This document shows, piece after piece, positions 39,562 through 48,838 of a DNA stretch of 58,283 bases; positions within the stretch are counted from its first letter, which is position 1, and each line of letters starts with the position of its first letter. This stretch comes from an uncultured Eubacterium sp. (GTDB taxonomy: Bacteria > Bacillota > Clostridia > Lachnospirales > Lachnospiraceae): positions 1-58,283 of the forward strand of contig CATLIX010000016.1 of NCBI GenBank assembly GCA_949959185.1, written 5' to 3'. Position numbers and translations under genes: made by a program. The notes beneath the pieces are model-generated. The model was given only the letters and a program-made list of their open reading frames with translations, ran no database searches and had not been told where the DNA came from.

Positions 39562-40973
39562 GATGATCCTTTGCCTGTGAGCACCACTCCAATGGTCCGA
39601 AACAGAATCCGCACATCCATTCCCAGGGACCAGTTGGAAATATACTGGGTATCCAGTGCCACAATCTCCTCAAAATTCTTAATATCGCTTCTTCCGCTGA
39701 CCTGCCACATACCGGTAAGCCCCGGCCGGATGCCCAGCCTTGCCTTGTGATGAAGCTCATACTGTTCAAATTCTTCCTCCGTAGGAGGCCTTGTCCCAAC
39801 CAGGCTCATATCCCCTTTCAGCACGTTCCAGAACTGGGGCAGCTCGTCAATGGAAAATTTCCGCATAAATCTTCCTACCCCAAAAATCCTGGGATCATGC
39901 TCCATTTTGAACATCAGCCCTTCCATCTCATTCTGAGCCATCAGGTCCTGCTTCATTTTATCCGCTCCCACCACCATGGTGCGGAATTTGTAGAATTTAA
40001 AACGCCTGCCGTTTCTTCCGATTCGGGTCTGAGCGTAAAATATCGGCCCCGGAGACTGTATTTTAATGATGGGTGCGAAAATCAGAAAGGCGATTCCGGT
40101 CAGAAGCAGCCCCACCAGACTTCCCAGAATATCCATACACCGCTTAATCAGCACCTGCCTTGTGGTGGCAATCTTCATACTGGTGGTCAGAACCATGTAT
40201 TTTCCGCATTTTTCCACCATTTTGTTGGGCATCAGTCTGGACTCCCGCACCAGATTGAAATGTACCGTCAGGCCCAGTTCCAGCAGTTCGTTGGCCAGCG
40301 CCTCGCTGCTCTCCCTGGTATTTCCGTTGATAAATATTTCATCCACCACATTGATGCGCACATATTCCAGAAAGCTGTCTGCACAGGCCACCACCGGCAC
40401 CCCGCAGATTTCATCTCCGATTCTGTTTTTGTCCACAATCACTACGCCGGTTACTTCAAATTCCTTATATCGGTCATGCTGGAAATCTCCCACGCATTCT
40501 TCCGCATAACGCTCCTCCGTCACCACAATCAGCTGGGAAAACTTTTTCCCCCGTATCATGCGCTGGCGGATATATATTTTCCACAGGCATCTGGAGAAAT
40601 ATTCTATTACGATAGCAAATCCCCAGAACACAAAAATAATCTGTCTGGAATAAATTTCCGACTGTTTGGTAGCCCAGACATATATGGTAATGGTGGCAAA
40701 TATAATACTGCAGTGTACAATCACTGCTTTCAGTTCCTGAATTTTATTACGTCTCAGGATTCCGGTATATGCTTCAAAGAAAAATACAATGCAGATATCT
40801 ACCAGAAGCAGAACCACCGCCAGACGGTTATAGTAATCCATCAGGAACGGAAGCCTTTTGATATTTCCCAGTCGAATCAGACAGGAACTGTAAAAAGCTG
40901 TCTCCAGACACAGTAAATCCAGTATCAGGAAATCCAGATGTTTTACCCAGCTTTTTTTCTGTTTTTTATACAT
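39558..40973 (-). CDS. Polyprenyl glycosylphosphotransferase initiating surface polysaccharide
   Basis: A 471-aa enzyme that loads the first sugar phosphate on undecaprenyl phosphate. It has four N-terminal membrane helices (about 15-125), a CoA-binding-like middle domain, a fifth helix (DILGSLVGLLLTGIAFLIFA, about 290) and the catalytic bacterial sugar transferase domain: PIFYAQTRIGRNGRRFKFYK, MRKFSIDELPQFWNVLKGDM, SLVGTRPPTEEE and RPGLTGMWQVSGRS. It is the first gene of the transcript with two GT2 genes. GGATGAAAGG precedes the start. Which sugar is loaded cannot be read from the sequence. Confidence 0.95.
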   Translation of the reverse strand: MYKKQKKSWVKHLDFLILDLLCLETAFYSSCLIRLGNIKRLPFLMDYYNRLAVVLLLVDICIVFFFEAYTGILRRNKIQELKAVIVHCSIIFATITIYVWATKQSEIYSRQIIFVFWGFAIVIEYFSRCLWKIYIRQRMIRGKKFSQLIVVTEERYAEECVGDFQHDRYKEFEVTGVVIVDKNRIGDEICGVPVVACADSFLEYVRINVVDEIFINGNTRESSEALANELLELGLTVHFNLVRESRLMPNKMVEKCGKYMVLTTSMKIATTRQVLIKRCMDILGSLVGLLLTGIAFLIFAPIIKIQSPGPIFYAQTRIGRNGRRFKFYKFRTMVVGADKMKQDLMAQNEMEGLMFKMEHDPRIFGVGRFMRKFSIDELPQFWNVLKGDMSLVGTRPPTEEEFEQYELHHKARLGIRPGLTGMWQVSGRSDIKNFEEIVALDTQYISNWSLGMDVRILFRTIGVVLTGKGSS

Positions 40974-41043
40974 AGTCCTTTCATCCTTAACGTAATTTTC
41001 GTCTCTTCCTCAGACAGCCGTTCAGCTATCCCTGCTGTGAATT

Positions 41044-41073
41044 ATCATACACGATTTGCCTATAAATAAGCAA
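41044..41073 (-). promoter_or_regulatory. Promoter of the glycosylphosphotransferase operon
   Basis: TTGCTT, an 18-base spacer and TATGAT on the minus strand, 71 bases upstream of the start at 40973. Confidence 0.6.
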
Positions 41074-41146
41074 CAAAATTTCTCTTAAAGTTTCCTTAAT
41101 TTTGTGCATTTTTCTGCACATACAGGGATACCCGGAGGGTGATTCC

Positions 41147-41347
41147 TTAATTTTGGGTTTTATTCCTTATGTAGAGCCAGCTCTCCGAATAATCTTTCCT
41201 CTGCTGCTCGTCCATTTCACTGTACTGGGAAAAGGTCAGTCTGGAGGGAATCATTCTGGTTCCCCCGCATTTATGGCAGTAAATCTCTTTCCTTCTGGAT
41301 ACTGTTGTAATGCTTCCGCATTCCGGGCAGATAAACACTTTCATCAT
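41147..41347 (-). CDS. Small zinc-ribbon protein
   Basis: A 66-aa protein with two CxxC knuckles (C7xxC10 and C24xxC27) and an acidic, aromatic tail. The family is not recognised. A promoter at 41396-41424 stands 49 bases upstream and supports the gene; the ribosome binding site is weak (GAGAAGTGACGT). It sits alone between two glycosyltransferase transcription units. Confidence 0.7.
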   Translation of the reverse strand: MMKVFICPECGSITTVSRRKEIYCHKCGGTRMIPSRLTFSQYSEMDEQQRKDYSESWLYIRNKTQN

Positions 41348-41395
41348 ACGTCACTTCTCACATTCAACTCTGTATTTCGGCTTCGCTTTCTCTCT

Positions 41396-41424
41396 ATTGT
41401 AGCATTGAATTGGAAAAAGGGCAA
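41396..41424 (-). promoter_or_regulatory. Promoter of the small zinc-ribbon gene
   Basis: TTGCCC, a 17-base spacer and TACAAT on the minus strand. The -35 hexamer is part of the 3' arm of the terminator at 41414-41441. Confidence 0.65.
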
Positions 41425-41441
41425 GTTCAAAGAACCTGCCC
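41414..41441 (-). terminator. Intrinsic terminator of the GT2 gene at 41499
   Basis: 9-bp arms GGGCAGGTT/AACTTGCCC (one wobble) and a U5 tract (41414-41418) on the minus strand, 57 bases after the stop. A second, perfect 9-bp inverted repeat GTAACAGTT/AACTGTTAC (41466-41490) lies between the stop and this terminator. Confidence 0.8.
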
Positions 41442-41498
41442 TTGAATTAATCCTGTTGTTCTGCTGTAACAGTTATGGCTGAACTGTTACGTTCTGTT

Positions 41499-43295
41499 TC
41501 ATGGCTTCAGCGCATAATTGCATTTTTTCAGAGAAAAATTCGGGTTATAACAGGGGTCTCCCTTTTTCAGCAGCTCTATCCAGCGGGTGCGGAAAAATTC
41601 GATTTCTTCCCCGAACCGCCGCACCTTTTCCTGGGTATCTTCCGCTCCGCGGGTTTTGGATTCATAATGGTATGCTTCCACAAAGGGGTCATACACCACA
41701 AGATATCCTGCCTGTCCCACCCGCAGGCAGAAATCCACGTCGTTAAAGGCCACTGCCAGCTTTTCTTCCAGCCCATGAACTTTTTCAAAGACTTCCCTGG
41801 ACACCATCAGGCAGGCCGCTGTCACCGCGCTGTAATTGAGCTGCAGAGCCGCCTTATGATAATAACCTTCCTGCCCCCTTCTGAGTCCCGGAAACATATT
41901 TGCAGCGATTCCGTCAATGCCCACAACAATTCCGGCATGTTGCACCGTGTTATCCGGATAATACAGACGGGCGCCCACAATGCCCACCTCCGGCCGCTGG
42001 CAGTTCCCCAGCAGTTCCTCTATCCAGTCTTCCGTAATAATCTCTATATCATTATTCAGCAGAATAAAATAGCTGCCTTTTGCATGGGCCGCGCCGAAAT
42101 TATTGATAGCCGAGTAATTAAATCCTTCCTCCCATACCACTACACGGGCCTGCTGTCTGTCCTGGAGTTCCTGATAATAAGCAAATGTCTCCGAATCCGT
42201 ACTGCTATTTTCAATCACGATAATTTCATAATTCTGATAGGTGGATTTCCGAATGGACTCCACACAGCGGCGAAGCATGGCAGACTGGTCTTTGCTGGGA
42301 ATTAAAATGGAAACCAGAGGTTCTCCTTCCACCTCGTATTTTACACGGTAAAAGCCAAAATGAGGAAGTTGTGATACCCGGCCCTTTTTCCCTGTCCGTG
42401 TCAGATGTTCCTGTATCGCTCTCTGCCCCGCCTCATAGGCATAGGTTTTACTGAGGGGATTATCTGCTGTGGAATTACTGTGAACTCTCCAGTGGTACAG
42501 CACTTTTGCCACATGCCCGGTCTTCCTGGCAAGTTCCGTACAGCGCAGGATGAAATCATAATCCTGTGCTCCGTCAAATGCTTCCCGGAACCCTCCCGCC
42601 TGCTTTATCACGGAATTCTTTACACACAGGAAATGGGTGATGTAATTGTTGGAACACAGCAAATCGGGGCTGAATTCCGGTTTGAAGTGGGGATTCTGAT
42701 GTCTCAGGCCCTGTCTGGTTTCCTCCACCTGGTCTTCATCCGAATAAATCACTTCCACTTCCGAATCCTGATTAATCAGAGAAACGATCTCATAAAATGC
42801 TTCCGGAGCCAGCAAATCGTCATGGTCCAGAAATCCAGTCCAGGAACCTGTGGCTGCTTCCAGTCCCTGGTTGGTATTTCCGGCAATTCCCAGGTTTTCT
42901 TCCAGACGATGGTAGTGAATCCGGTTTTCCTGATATTCGCTGCAGTACCGGCGGACTGCTGTTTCCACCTCATCTGAAGGCGTTGCATCCATCAGGCACA
43001 GCTCCCAGTTCTCATAGGACTGCTCCCGCACGGAATCCAGCATTTCCACCAGATATTTTTCCGGAGTCTGATAACAGGGAACCACCACACTGAGCAAAGG
43101 GCGGCAGGCAAATTTTCTGCTCTGCCGCCTCTGGCGTTCCAGTTCTTCCTGACCGGCCCTGTGTCTCTCTAACCAGGGCTGATATGGCACCTCATCCGGC
43201 TCCATTTTGTCACGCAGACGGTTCCAGAAAGCCTTCGGCCCATAATGCCTGAAATACCGTATGCCTTTTTTTATTTTGTAAGGTGTGATTTTCAT
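41499..43295 (-). CDS. Two-domain family 2 glycosyltransferase
   Basis: A 598-aa cytoplasmic protein with two tandem GT2 domains. The first (about 65-290) has LSVVVPCYQTPEKYLVEMLD, GFLDHDDLLAPEAF and FDGAQDYDFILRC. The second (about 325-575) has LVSILIPSKDQSAMLRRCVE, FILLNNDIEIITEDWI and VAFNDVDFCLRVGQAGY. The layout matches rhamnan-synthesis-type polymerising transferases, so it may lengthen or decorate the same polymer (inference). GGAGG 5-6 bases before the start abuts a strong hairpin (43307-43341). Confidence 0.93.
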   Translation of the reverse strand: MKITPYKIKKGIRYFRHYGPKAFWNRLRDKMEPDEVPYQPWLERHRAGQEELERQRRQSRKFACRPLLSVVVPCYQTPEKYLVEMLDSVREQSYENWELCLMDATPSDEVETAVRRYCSEYQENRIHYHRLEENLGIAGNTNQGLEAATGSWTGFLDHDDLLAPEAFYEIVSLINQDSEVEVIYSDEDQVEETRQGLRHQNPHFKPEFSPDLLCSNNYITHFLCVKNSVIKQAGGFREAFDGAQDYDFILRCTELARKTGHVAKVLYHWRVHSNSTADNPLSKTYAYEAGQRAIQEHLTRTGKKGRVSQLPHFGFYRVKYEVEGEPLVSILIPSKDQSAMLRRCVESIRKSTYQNYEIIVIENSSTDSETFAYYQELQDRQQARVVVWEEGFNYSAINNFGAAHAKGSYFILLNNDIEIITEDWIEELLGNCQRPEVGIVGARLYYPDNTVQHAGIVVGIDGIAANMFPGLRRGQEGYYHKAALQLNYSAVTAACLMVSREVFEKVHGLEEKLAVAFNDVDFCLRVGQAGYLVVYDPFVEAYHYESKTRGAEDTQEKVRRFGEEIEFFRTRWIELLKKGDPCYNPNFSLKKCNYALKP

Positions 43296-43306
43296 AAGAA
43301 TCCTCC

Positions 43307-43341
43307 GTCATGACAGCCCGTCGTAAGACGGGCTTCATGAC
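43307..43341 (-). promoter_or_regulatory. Strong hairpin abutting the GT2 ribosome binding site
   Basis: 15-bp stem (GTCATGA and AGCCCGTC blocks) with a 4-base loop and one bulged base, ending at the base next to the GGAGG of the downstream GT2 gene (43302-43306). It follows the glucosaminidase stop by 19 bases and has no U tract. Confidence 0.65.
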
Positions 43342-43360
43342 TGCCTGTTTCGGTATCCGG

Positions 43361-46186
43361 TTATTTTGCCCGGACATATTTCTGCGCAGAACAGGCGGAA
43401 TATTTTACTTTCTTTCCATTGTTTGCATAAGATCTCACTTTGTAGTAATAGTTTTTTCCGGCTTTGGCGGTTTTATCCGTCCAGGAAACTGTCGTATTTT
43501 TGGTAATTTTCTTTATTTCCTGGTATTTCCCCTTTTTGGAAGTGGCACGGTAAATTTTATAGCCTGTGGCCTTACTGTCTTTCTTCCATTTTAATTTTAC
43601 CTTTCCCTGAGAAACGGTAACAGAAGTTACCGTCTGCTTGCTCAGGGCAGTTTTTACCGTGCTGACTTTGGAATAGCTGGAATATTTCGTCCCACCGGAC
43701 GAGCCTTTCGCATAGGAACGTATCTTATAATAATAGGTCTTTCCTGTGGTAATATTTTTGTCAGACCAGGATACGGTTTTATTCTTCGTAATGGTGGCAA
43801 CTTTCGTATATTTGCCTTTCTGAGAAGTAGCGCGGTAGATATAATAGCCGTCTGCTTTGGAATCCCGTTTCCAGGTCAGTTTAATTTTGCTTCCTTTGGA
43901 CACGGTGGCTTTTTTCAGCTGAGGTTTTGCCATTTTCAAATCTGCCTTTTTCGTACCGGTATATTTGGAATAATAGCGCTTTCCGTTTACCATCACGTAA
44001 CCGCGGATTCGGTAAGTATATTTGTTTTTCGGTACTACTTTGGTATCTTTGTAGCTGATGGTGGAGTTCCCCTGTATGGTTGCAATACAGGAATAACTGC
44101 CCGTACCTTTTTTCCGGTAAATCCGATAACCGTCCACAGCTGTCTTTTTCCAGGACAGTTCCACCGTCCTGTAATTTTTGATTTTAAATTTCGTCCAGGA
44201 AGTTGCCGGAACTCTGCAGTCAATGGTCTGCGCGTCGGAATACGGGGAATATTTGTTGCCTCCGCTCAGCTTCATGTAAGCACGCATTCTGTAATTATAT
44301 ATTTTTCCCGGTACCGCTGTGGTGTCTTCCCAGGTAAGGATGTCGCCCCTGCTGACCGTTGCCAGGCTGGACCAGGAACCGTCTGTTCCCACGGAACGGT
44401 AAATCCGGTATCCCTGGGCCGCCGCCACTTCATCCCAGGACAGCCTTATGGAGGCAGCTCCTGTTTTTTCTGCCCGCAGCACAGGTTTGCTCAGATTTTC
44501 TCCCGGTTTGGGACATGGGGAAGCAGGCATATTCTGATACACCGGAACCTTAAACACAAAATTATTGTTCAATGCTCCCATAGCAGCGTAACTTTTCTGA
44601 ACGCTCTTTCCTTCACTTTCCGCCGCCAGAAGATTCTGCATGTACTGATGCCAGTACAGACCGTCATAAGAGGCGTCCACGTCAAATTTCTGCAGATAAA
44701 AGGTATCCTGCCCCCGCCTGATATATTTGGAGGATACCTTGTCCGCTCCTCCTCTCAGGGCCTTGTAACGGGTATTCCAGCCTGCGTTTTTCGCCTCATT
44801 CAGACCGCTGATAATAACTTCCTGGCCGATTCCCGTTGCACTCATGTTAAAATAATTGTAATATCCCTCGTATCCGGGATAGGTGCCGGATATCAGAGAA
44901 GATGTTCCGTTCACTCCCTGTTCCTGGCGTACACGGCTGGCCAGAAAATAAGGGCTGACCTTTAACTCTTTTCCAATTTCAATAAAAGCCTGAGCATAGG
45001 TCATTCCGTCGCCGGAACCGTCCTCCAGCTTCTTATGAGACATAAAAGTACCGCTCAGTATTCTTTCCACGCCGGATTCCGTATGGTAGGATGCATTATA
45101 GGTAAGCTGTTCAAACTGGAACACCGCTTCTTCATTCAGAAAATTCCGGGGGTCCAGATAATATTTTACAATGGCCTCGGAGGCCTGTACCCAGTTGGTT
45201 CCGTTTTTAATCACCCATTTTCCCGTCTCCATATTATAGTCTTTGGGCTCTGTGGATTTCCAGGTGTCCGGCTGGTAAGTCTCCACCAGATTCCGGGCGT
45301 CCGCCATTTCATTTTTCAGCACCACAGACCACTCCAGTCCGGTATTCATGGGTACAAAACTCCAGTTGGGATGTACCTGTACCAGCTTCTGAATCAGCGT
45401 CCGGTAACTCTGGGGAAATGCGGACAAATCCGTACCTCTTGCGCTTCCTCTGGTAAACGTATGTACTTCCATGCCTCTGTTCAGATACTGCGTCTTCCAT
45501 GCGTCCAGCCTTTCATCCTGGGTGAGCACATATTCGCTCTCAATATAACCGCCGGACACCACGTCGTTCACTGCAAATTCAATCTGAAACCAGAGTCCTG
45601 TTTCTGTCAGGGCAGCGCCTGTCAGCCTTACCTGGTAACCGCTGGTAAGCACCTGCACCACTGCCCCTTCCCTGGAAGGCTCCTGCCGAACCGGAAATTC
45701 CGCATCATTGGCCAGAACGCCGTACATATCATATTCTTTTAACAGCTCTGCAAAGGCTTCCTCCGGGGAAATTTCATTCCCGCCGTCCTCCGCTGCCTTC
45801 AGGAGTTCTTCCGGAAATCCCGGCAGTTCTTCCATTTCCCGCTGTTCTGTTGTATCTTCAGACTCAGATCCTTCCATTTCCTCTTTCTGTATCATATCCT
45901 GGGAATCCTGTACATTTTCTACCGGATTCTGCTCCGGTTCTTCTTCCTGTATCTCGTCCCGGCCTTCTTCCTCTGATTCAGGCTGAGATTCCCGGAGGGT
46001 TTCCGGCTCCTCTGACACCGGCTGACTTTCCGTTTCTTCCGCCTGTGCCTGCTGTTCCTCCGGAACTGCTTCCTGCTCTGTCTGCTGTGCCGCCTGAACC
46101 AGGCTGCTTCCTCCGCAGACATCTGTGGAAAGTACAACTGCAGCTAACAAAATGGCTGTCAGCTTCATACTTTTTCTCGGTTTCAT
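43361..46186 (-). CDS. Secreted glucosaminidase-like wall hydrolase with SH3 and Fn3-like repeats
   Basis: A 941-aa exported protein: signal peptide (about 1-32), a 120-residue Glu/Gln-rich linker, an SH3-like domain (about 155-215), then a glucosaminidase-like domain (about 240-560). The latter contains YLDPRNFLNEEAVFQFEQL, ELKVSPYFLASRVRQEQGVN and GYYNYFNMSATG. About four Fn3-like repeats follow (585-941), rich in Lys/Tyr (VKLKWKKDSKATGYKIYRAT). Expected role: cutting peptidoglycan glycan strands at the surface. The start at 46186 is chosen because the likely promoter (46231-46259) lies downstream of the ATG at 46252. Confidence 0.88.
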   Translation of the reverse strand: MKPRKSMKLTAILLAAVVLSTDVCGGSSLVQAAQQTEQEAVPEEQQAQAEETESQPVSEEPETLRESQPESEEEGRDEIQEEEPEQNPVENVQDSQDMIQKEEMEGSESEDTTEQREMEELPGFPEELLKAAEDGGNEISPEEAFAELLKEYDMYGVLANDAEFPVRQEPSREGAVVQVLTSGYQVRLTGAALTETGLWFQIEFAVNDVVSGGYIESEYVLTQDERLDAWKTQYLNRGMEVHTFTRGSARGTDLSAFPQSYRTLIQKLVQVHPNWSFVPMNTGLEWSVVLKNEMADARNLVETYQPDTWKSTEPKDYNMETGKWVIKNGTNWVQASEAIVKYYLDPRNFLNEEAVFQFEQLTYNASYHTESGVERILSGTFMSHKKLEDGSGDGMTYAQAFIEIGKELKVSPYFLASRVRQEQGVNGTSSLISGTYPGYEGYYNYFNMSATGIGQEVIISGLNEAKNAGWNTRYKALRGGADKVSSKYIRRGQDTFYLQKFDVDASYDGLYWHQYMQNLLAAESEGKSVQKSYAAMGALNNNFVFKVPVYQNMPASPCPKPGENLSKPVLRAEKTGAASIRLSWDEVAAAQGYRIYRSVGTDGSWSSLATVSRGDILTWEDTTAVPGKIYNYRMRAYMKLSGGNKYSPYSDAQTIDCRVPATSWTKFKIKNYRTVELSWKKTAVDGYRIYRKKGTGSYSCIATIQGNSTISYKDTKVVPKNKYTYRIRGYVMVNGKRYYSKYTGTKKADLKMAKPQLKKATVSKGSKIKLTWKRDSKADGYYIYRATSQKGKYTKVATITKNKTVSWSDKNITTGKTYYYKIRSYAKGSSGGTKYSSYSKVSTVKTALSKQTVTSVTVSQGKVKLKWKKDSKATGYKIYRATSKKGKYQEIKKITKNTTVSWTDKTAKAGKNYYYKVRSYANNGKKVKYSACSAQKYVRAK

Positions 46187-46230
46187 GGCTGTTTTCTTCC
46201 TTTCTTTTTCTTTTTCACTCTCCTCCTGTG

Positions 46231-46259
46231 ATTGTAGCACGTTTTTTCTCAACTTTCCA
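46231..46259 (-). promoter_or_regulatory. Candidate promoter of the glucosaminidase gene
   Basis: TGGAAA, a 17-base spacer and TACAAT on the minus strand, in the 76-base gap after the amidase gene. The -35 matches consensus at four of six positions. Confidence 0.4.
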
Positions 46260-46262
46260 TCC

Positions 46263-48548
46263 TTATTTCGTAACTCCCGCCGCCGGTTTGCAGTAACCGC
46301 TGTAACCGGTTTTTCTGTTCACCCGGTTCAGCACCTGTATTTTATAGTAATATTTCTGTCCTCTTTTCAGGTTTCTGTCCGTATAGGAGGTTGTATTTTT
46401 TGACTTAATGGTTGCAACTGTCTTATATCCTCTGTTTTGAGAGGTGCTTCTCTGGATACGGTAAGCATATGCTTTGGGGTTCCGTTTCCAGGTAATCCGC
46501 AACGCCCCTTTGCCTTTGGCCGTTACGCTGTAAATTTTTGTTTTTTTCACTGCCCAGCCGGAATATATATTGGAAAAACTGCTGAAACCGTTCTGTTCTC
46601 CGCCTCTGACCCGGACTTTGTACAGATAAGTCTGATGGGCCTCTACTTCCCGGTCCATATAGGTGGTCTGTCCGGCTTTGAGGGTGGCAATTTTCTCGTA
46701 ACCTTCCTCCTCCGACTGGCTGCGGAAAATTTCATACTTTTTTGCGTCCTTTATGCTGGTCCAGGTAAGGTTAATCTGTTCGTTCGTTTTGGAAATCACC
46801 TTTGTAAGGGTGGGCTGGGCAAGGGTTTTTCCGGACATGGGTTCTGACAGCTCTGATTCCGTCCCGTCTGCATACACAGCGCACAGTTTGTAATAATATG
46901 TTTTACCGGCTGTCAGGCCGCCGTTGTCATAACTGGTTCCTGGCACCCTGGCAATCTCCGCATAACTGCCGTTTTCAGAAGTGCTTCGGTATACACGGTA
47001 AGAATCAGCCTCCGGAATGTCTTCCCATCTCACCCGGAGTTTTGAGCTGTTTCTGGACTGTACATAGGAAATTTCCGGAATTTCTCCTCCTCGTTCCTTA
47101 TCGTCGTCCTCATCATCCTCCCCGGCTCCTTTCAGTGTAAGGCCGTAATAGGAAGCGATTCCCTGGGCGTCTGCCACACCCAGTTTCTTCAATTTTGCGT
47201 CTGTATTCAGAAATTTATTTACATCTCCTGTGTTGCTTATAAATGCGTGTTCAATCAGAACTGCCGGAAATCCGGCCAGCTTGCTTCTCCTGATAATCGC
47301 CAGATAATCCGCCAGGGAACCGTCCGGATACTGAGTATTATCCTGAGAATTGCGGATTAAAATTCCTCCTGCCCAGGTTGCAAGGCCCAGAGCCGCCAGC
47401 TTCCGGTAAATTTCTGTAGCAAGGCCCTTTCCTTCCGCTCCTATGGCCGGTCTGTAATTGCTGTTGGGGTAATATACGCCGATTCCGTTGGCGCTGCTGC
47501 TGGCGCTGGCATTCAGGTGAAAACTCACATAGACATCTGCCTTTTTACCGGCCGCAAATTCCACTCTTCTGGCATTGCAGGTGGATGCATTTACACTCTT
47601 TCCGCCATTGGCACAGCTCTGGGTTTCTCTCGTCATGTAAACGGTAACCCCGCTGTATTTCTGCAATTCTGTTCTGCAGTACTGGGCAATTTTCAGCACC
47701 AGGTTTTCTTCTTTAAATCCGTTATAACCTGCCCCGGAATGGGTGCTGTCATGACCGGGATCCAGTACAATCACCATTTTTTTTGCGCCCCGCGTCATAT
47801 TATGGAGAGAAAATCCTGTTCCGGTTCCTGATGCAGCCTTATCCAGCGCACGTTCCACCGTATATCCGGAACTGGCCCTGCCGTTTTCATCCATGGTTAC
47901 TATATTTGCTTCCACTTCATCCAGCAGTTCCTGATTCAGCAGCACTTCATCCGGTTCTGCTTCTACTGCCTGATTCACTCCGTACACGACCTGCATACCG
48001 GTATCTCTTATAAGTACACGGCAGGCATTTTTTTCCGTTTTCCAGGTAATTCCGGTCAGCTCATAAATCCCTTTCTGTTCTTCCCTGTTGTATTCCATGG
48101 AAAACCGCACCATATTATCAGCAATTCCCGCAGCATCTGCGGTAAATTCCTGTCCTGTGGCAGTATTTTTGTACTGAAGCTGCGCCTGCCTTATGACATC
48201 TCCTTCCACTCCAAGACCTGCTACCACATTCTGCACACCCGGTACCTGAATCTGCTCGGATTCCTGCATAATAAAATTCAGAACGCCCGTTTCCCATCCT
48301 TCCGGCTGATTCTGTTCCGTTGCTTTCTCCGGCTTCTGTTCTGTCCCGTTTTCCGGCAGTCTCTCCTCTGTTCTGCTCTCCGGCAGACGCTCTTCCATTT
48401 TGTTTGCCGGCAGCTTCTCCTCTGTCCTGCTTTCTATCTGCCCGGAATCAGACCACATCTTATCATTGGCCTCCGCCTGCATACTGCCGGAAGAAGCAAT
48501 CATACATACCGATAAGAAAGCTGCCAGAATTCTTTTCGACAATTTCAT
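46263..48548 (-). CDS. Secreted N-acetylmuramoyl-L-alanine amidase with Fn3-like repeats
   Basis: A 761-aa exported protein: signal peptide (1-27), a charged low-complexity stretch with ERLPES-like repeats (about 38-80), a roughly 180-residue uncharacterised domain, then Amidase_3 (about 265-480). The amidase zinc ligands are in VLDPGHDSTHSG, FKEENLVLKIA and SFHLNASASS, and the catalytic Glu is in VLIEHAFISN. About three Fn3-like repeats follow (500-761). Expected role: cutting the amide bond between muramic acid and the stem peptide. A promoter lies at 48599-48627. The adjacent glucosaminidase gene gives a matched pair of hydrolases. Confidence 0.92.
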   Translation of the reverse strand: MKLSKRILAAFLSVCMIASSGSMQAEANDKMWSDSGQIESRTEEKLPANKMEERLPESRTEERLPENGTEQKPEKATEQNQPEGWETGVLNFIMQESEQIQVPGVQNVVAGLGVEGDVIRQAQLQYKNTATGQEFTADAAGIADNMVRFSMEYNREEQKGIYELTGITWKTEKNACRVLIRDTGMQVVYGVNQAVEAEPDEVLLNQELLDEVEANIVTMDENGRASSGYTVERALDKAASGTGTGFSLHNMTRGAKKMVIVLDPGHDSTHSGAGYNGFKEENLVLKIAQYCRTELQKYSGVTVYMTRETQSCANGGKSVNASTCNARRVEFAAGKKADVYVSFHLNASASSSANGIGVYYPNSNYRPAIGAEGKGLATEIYRKLAALGLATWAGGILIRNSQDNTQYPDGSLADYLAIIRRSKLAGFPAVLIEHAFISNTGDVNKFLNTDAKLKKLGVADAQGIASYYGLTLKGAGEDDEDDDKERGGEIPEISYVQSRNSSKLRVRWEDIPEADSYRVYRSTSENGSYAEIARVPGTSYDNGGLTAGKTYYYKLCAVYADGTESELSEPMSGKTLAQPTLTKVISKTNEQINLTWTSIKDAKKYEIFRSQSEEEGYEKIATLKAGQTTYMDREVEAHQTYLYKVRVRGGEQNGFSSFSNIYSGWAVKKTKIYSVTAKGKGALRITWKRNPKAYAYRIQRSTSQNRGYKTVATIKSKNTTSYTDRNLKRGQKYYYKIQVLNRVNRKTGYSGYCKPAAGVTK

Positions 48549-48598
48549 TCCTTCTGCACTCCATTTCTTTCTCGTTTTGTCATTTTGTGTCGCTTTTT

Positions 48599-48627
48599 AT
48601 CCTATCACAAATTTTTTTCCAGTACAA
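48599..48627 (-). promoter_or_regulatory. Promoter of the Fn3 amidase gene
   Basis: TTGTAC, a 17-base spacer and TAGGAT on the minus strand, 51 bases before the start at 48548. Confidence 0.6.
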
Positions 48628-48708
48628 CTACCTGCCAGAAACTTACAGAAACTTTACAATTTTCTGTTATCGCTCATTCTTTTCATGCCGGAATCACAGT
48701 AACAAAAA

Positions 48709-48804
48709 AGATTGCTGTAAAACAGCCGCTATATACAGGAAATGGTATTCAGACCTCATAAATTTCATCCATATATGTATATAAACTGTATTTTACTGCA
48801 ATCT
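48709..48804. repeat. Inverted repeat in the amidase/GGDEF gap
   Basis: 14-base arms AGATTGCTGTAAAA and TTTTACTGCAATCT (one mismatch) separated by 68 AT-rich bases. Possibly the footprint of a small element near the GGDEF pseudogene; no coding content. Confidence 0.35.
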
Positions 48805-48838
48805 CTTTTATCTGTCGCTATATTATCTGAGTTGCTCT

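Noticed and set aside
39747-40916. Plus-strand open frame of 389 codons
   Set aside because: Antisense of the glycosylphosphotransferase gene, which has clear family motifs, a promoter and a ribosome binding site.
45035-45742. Plus-strand open frame of 235 codons
   Set aside because: Antisense of the glucosaminidase gene without a ribosome binding site.
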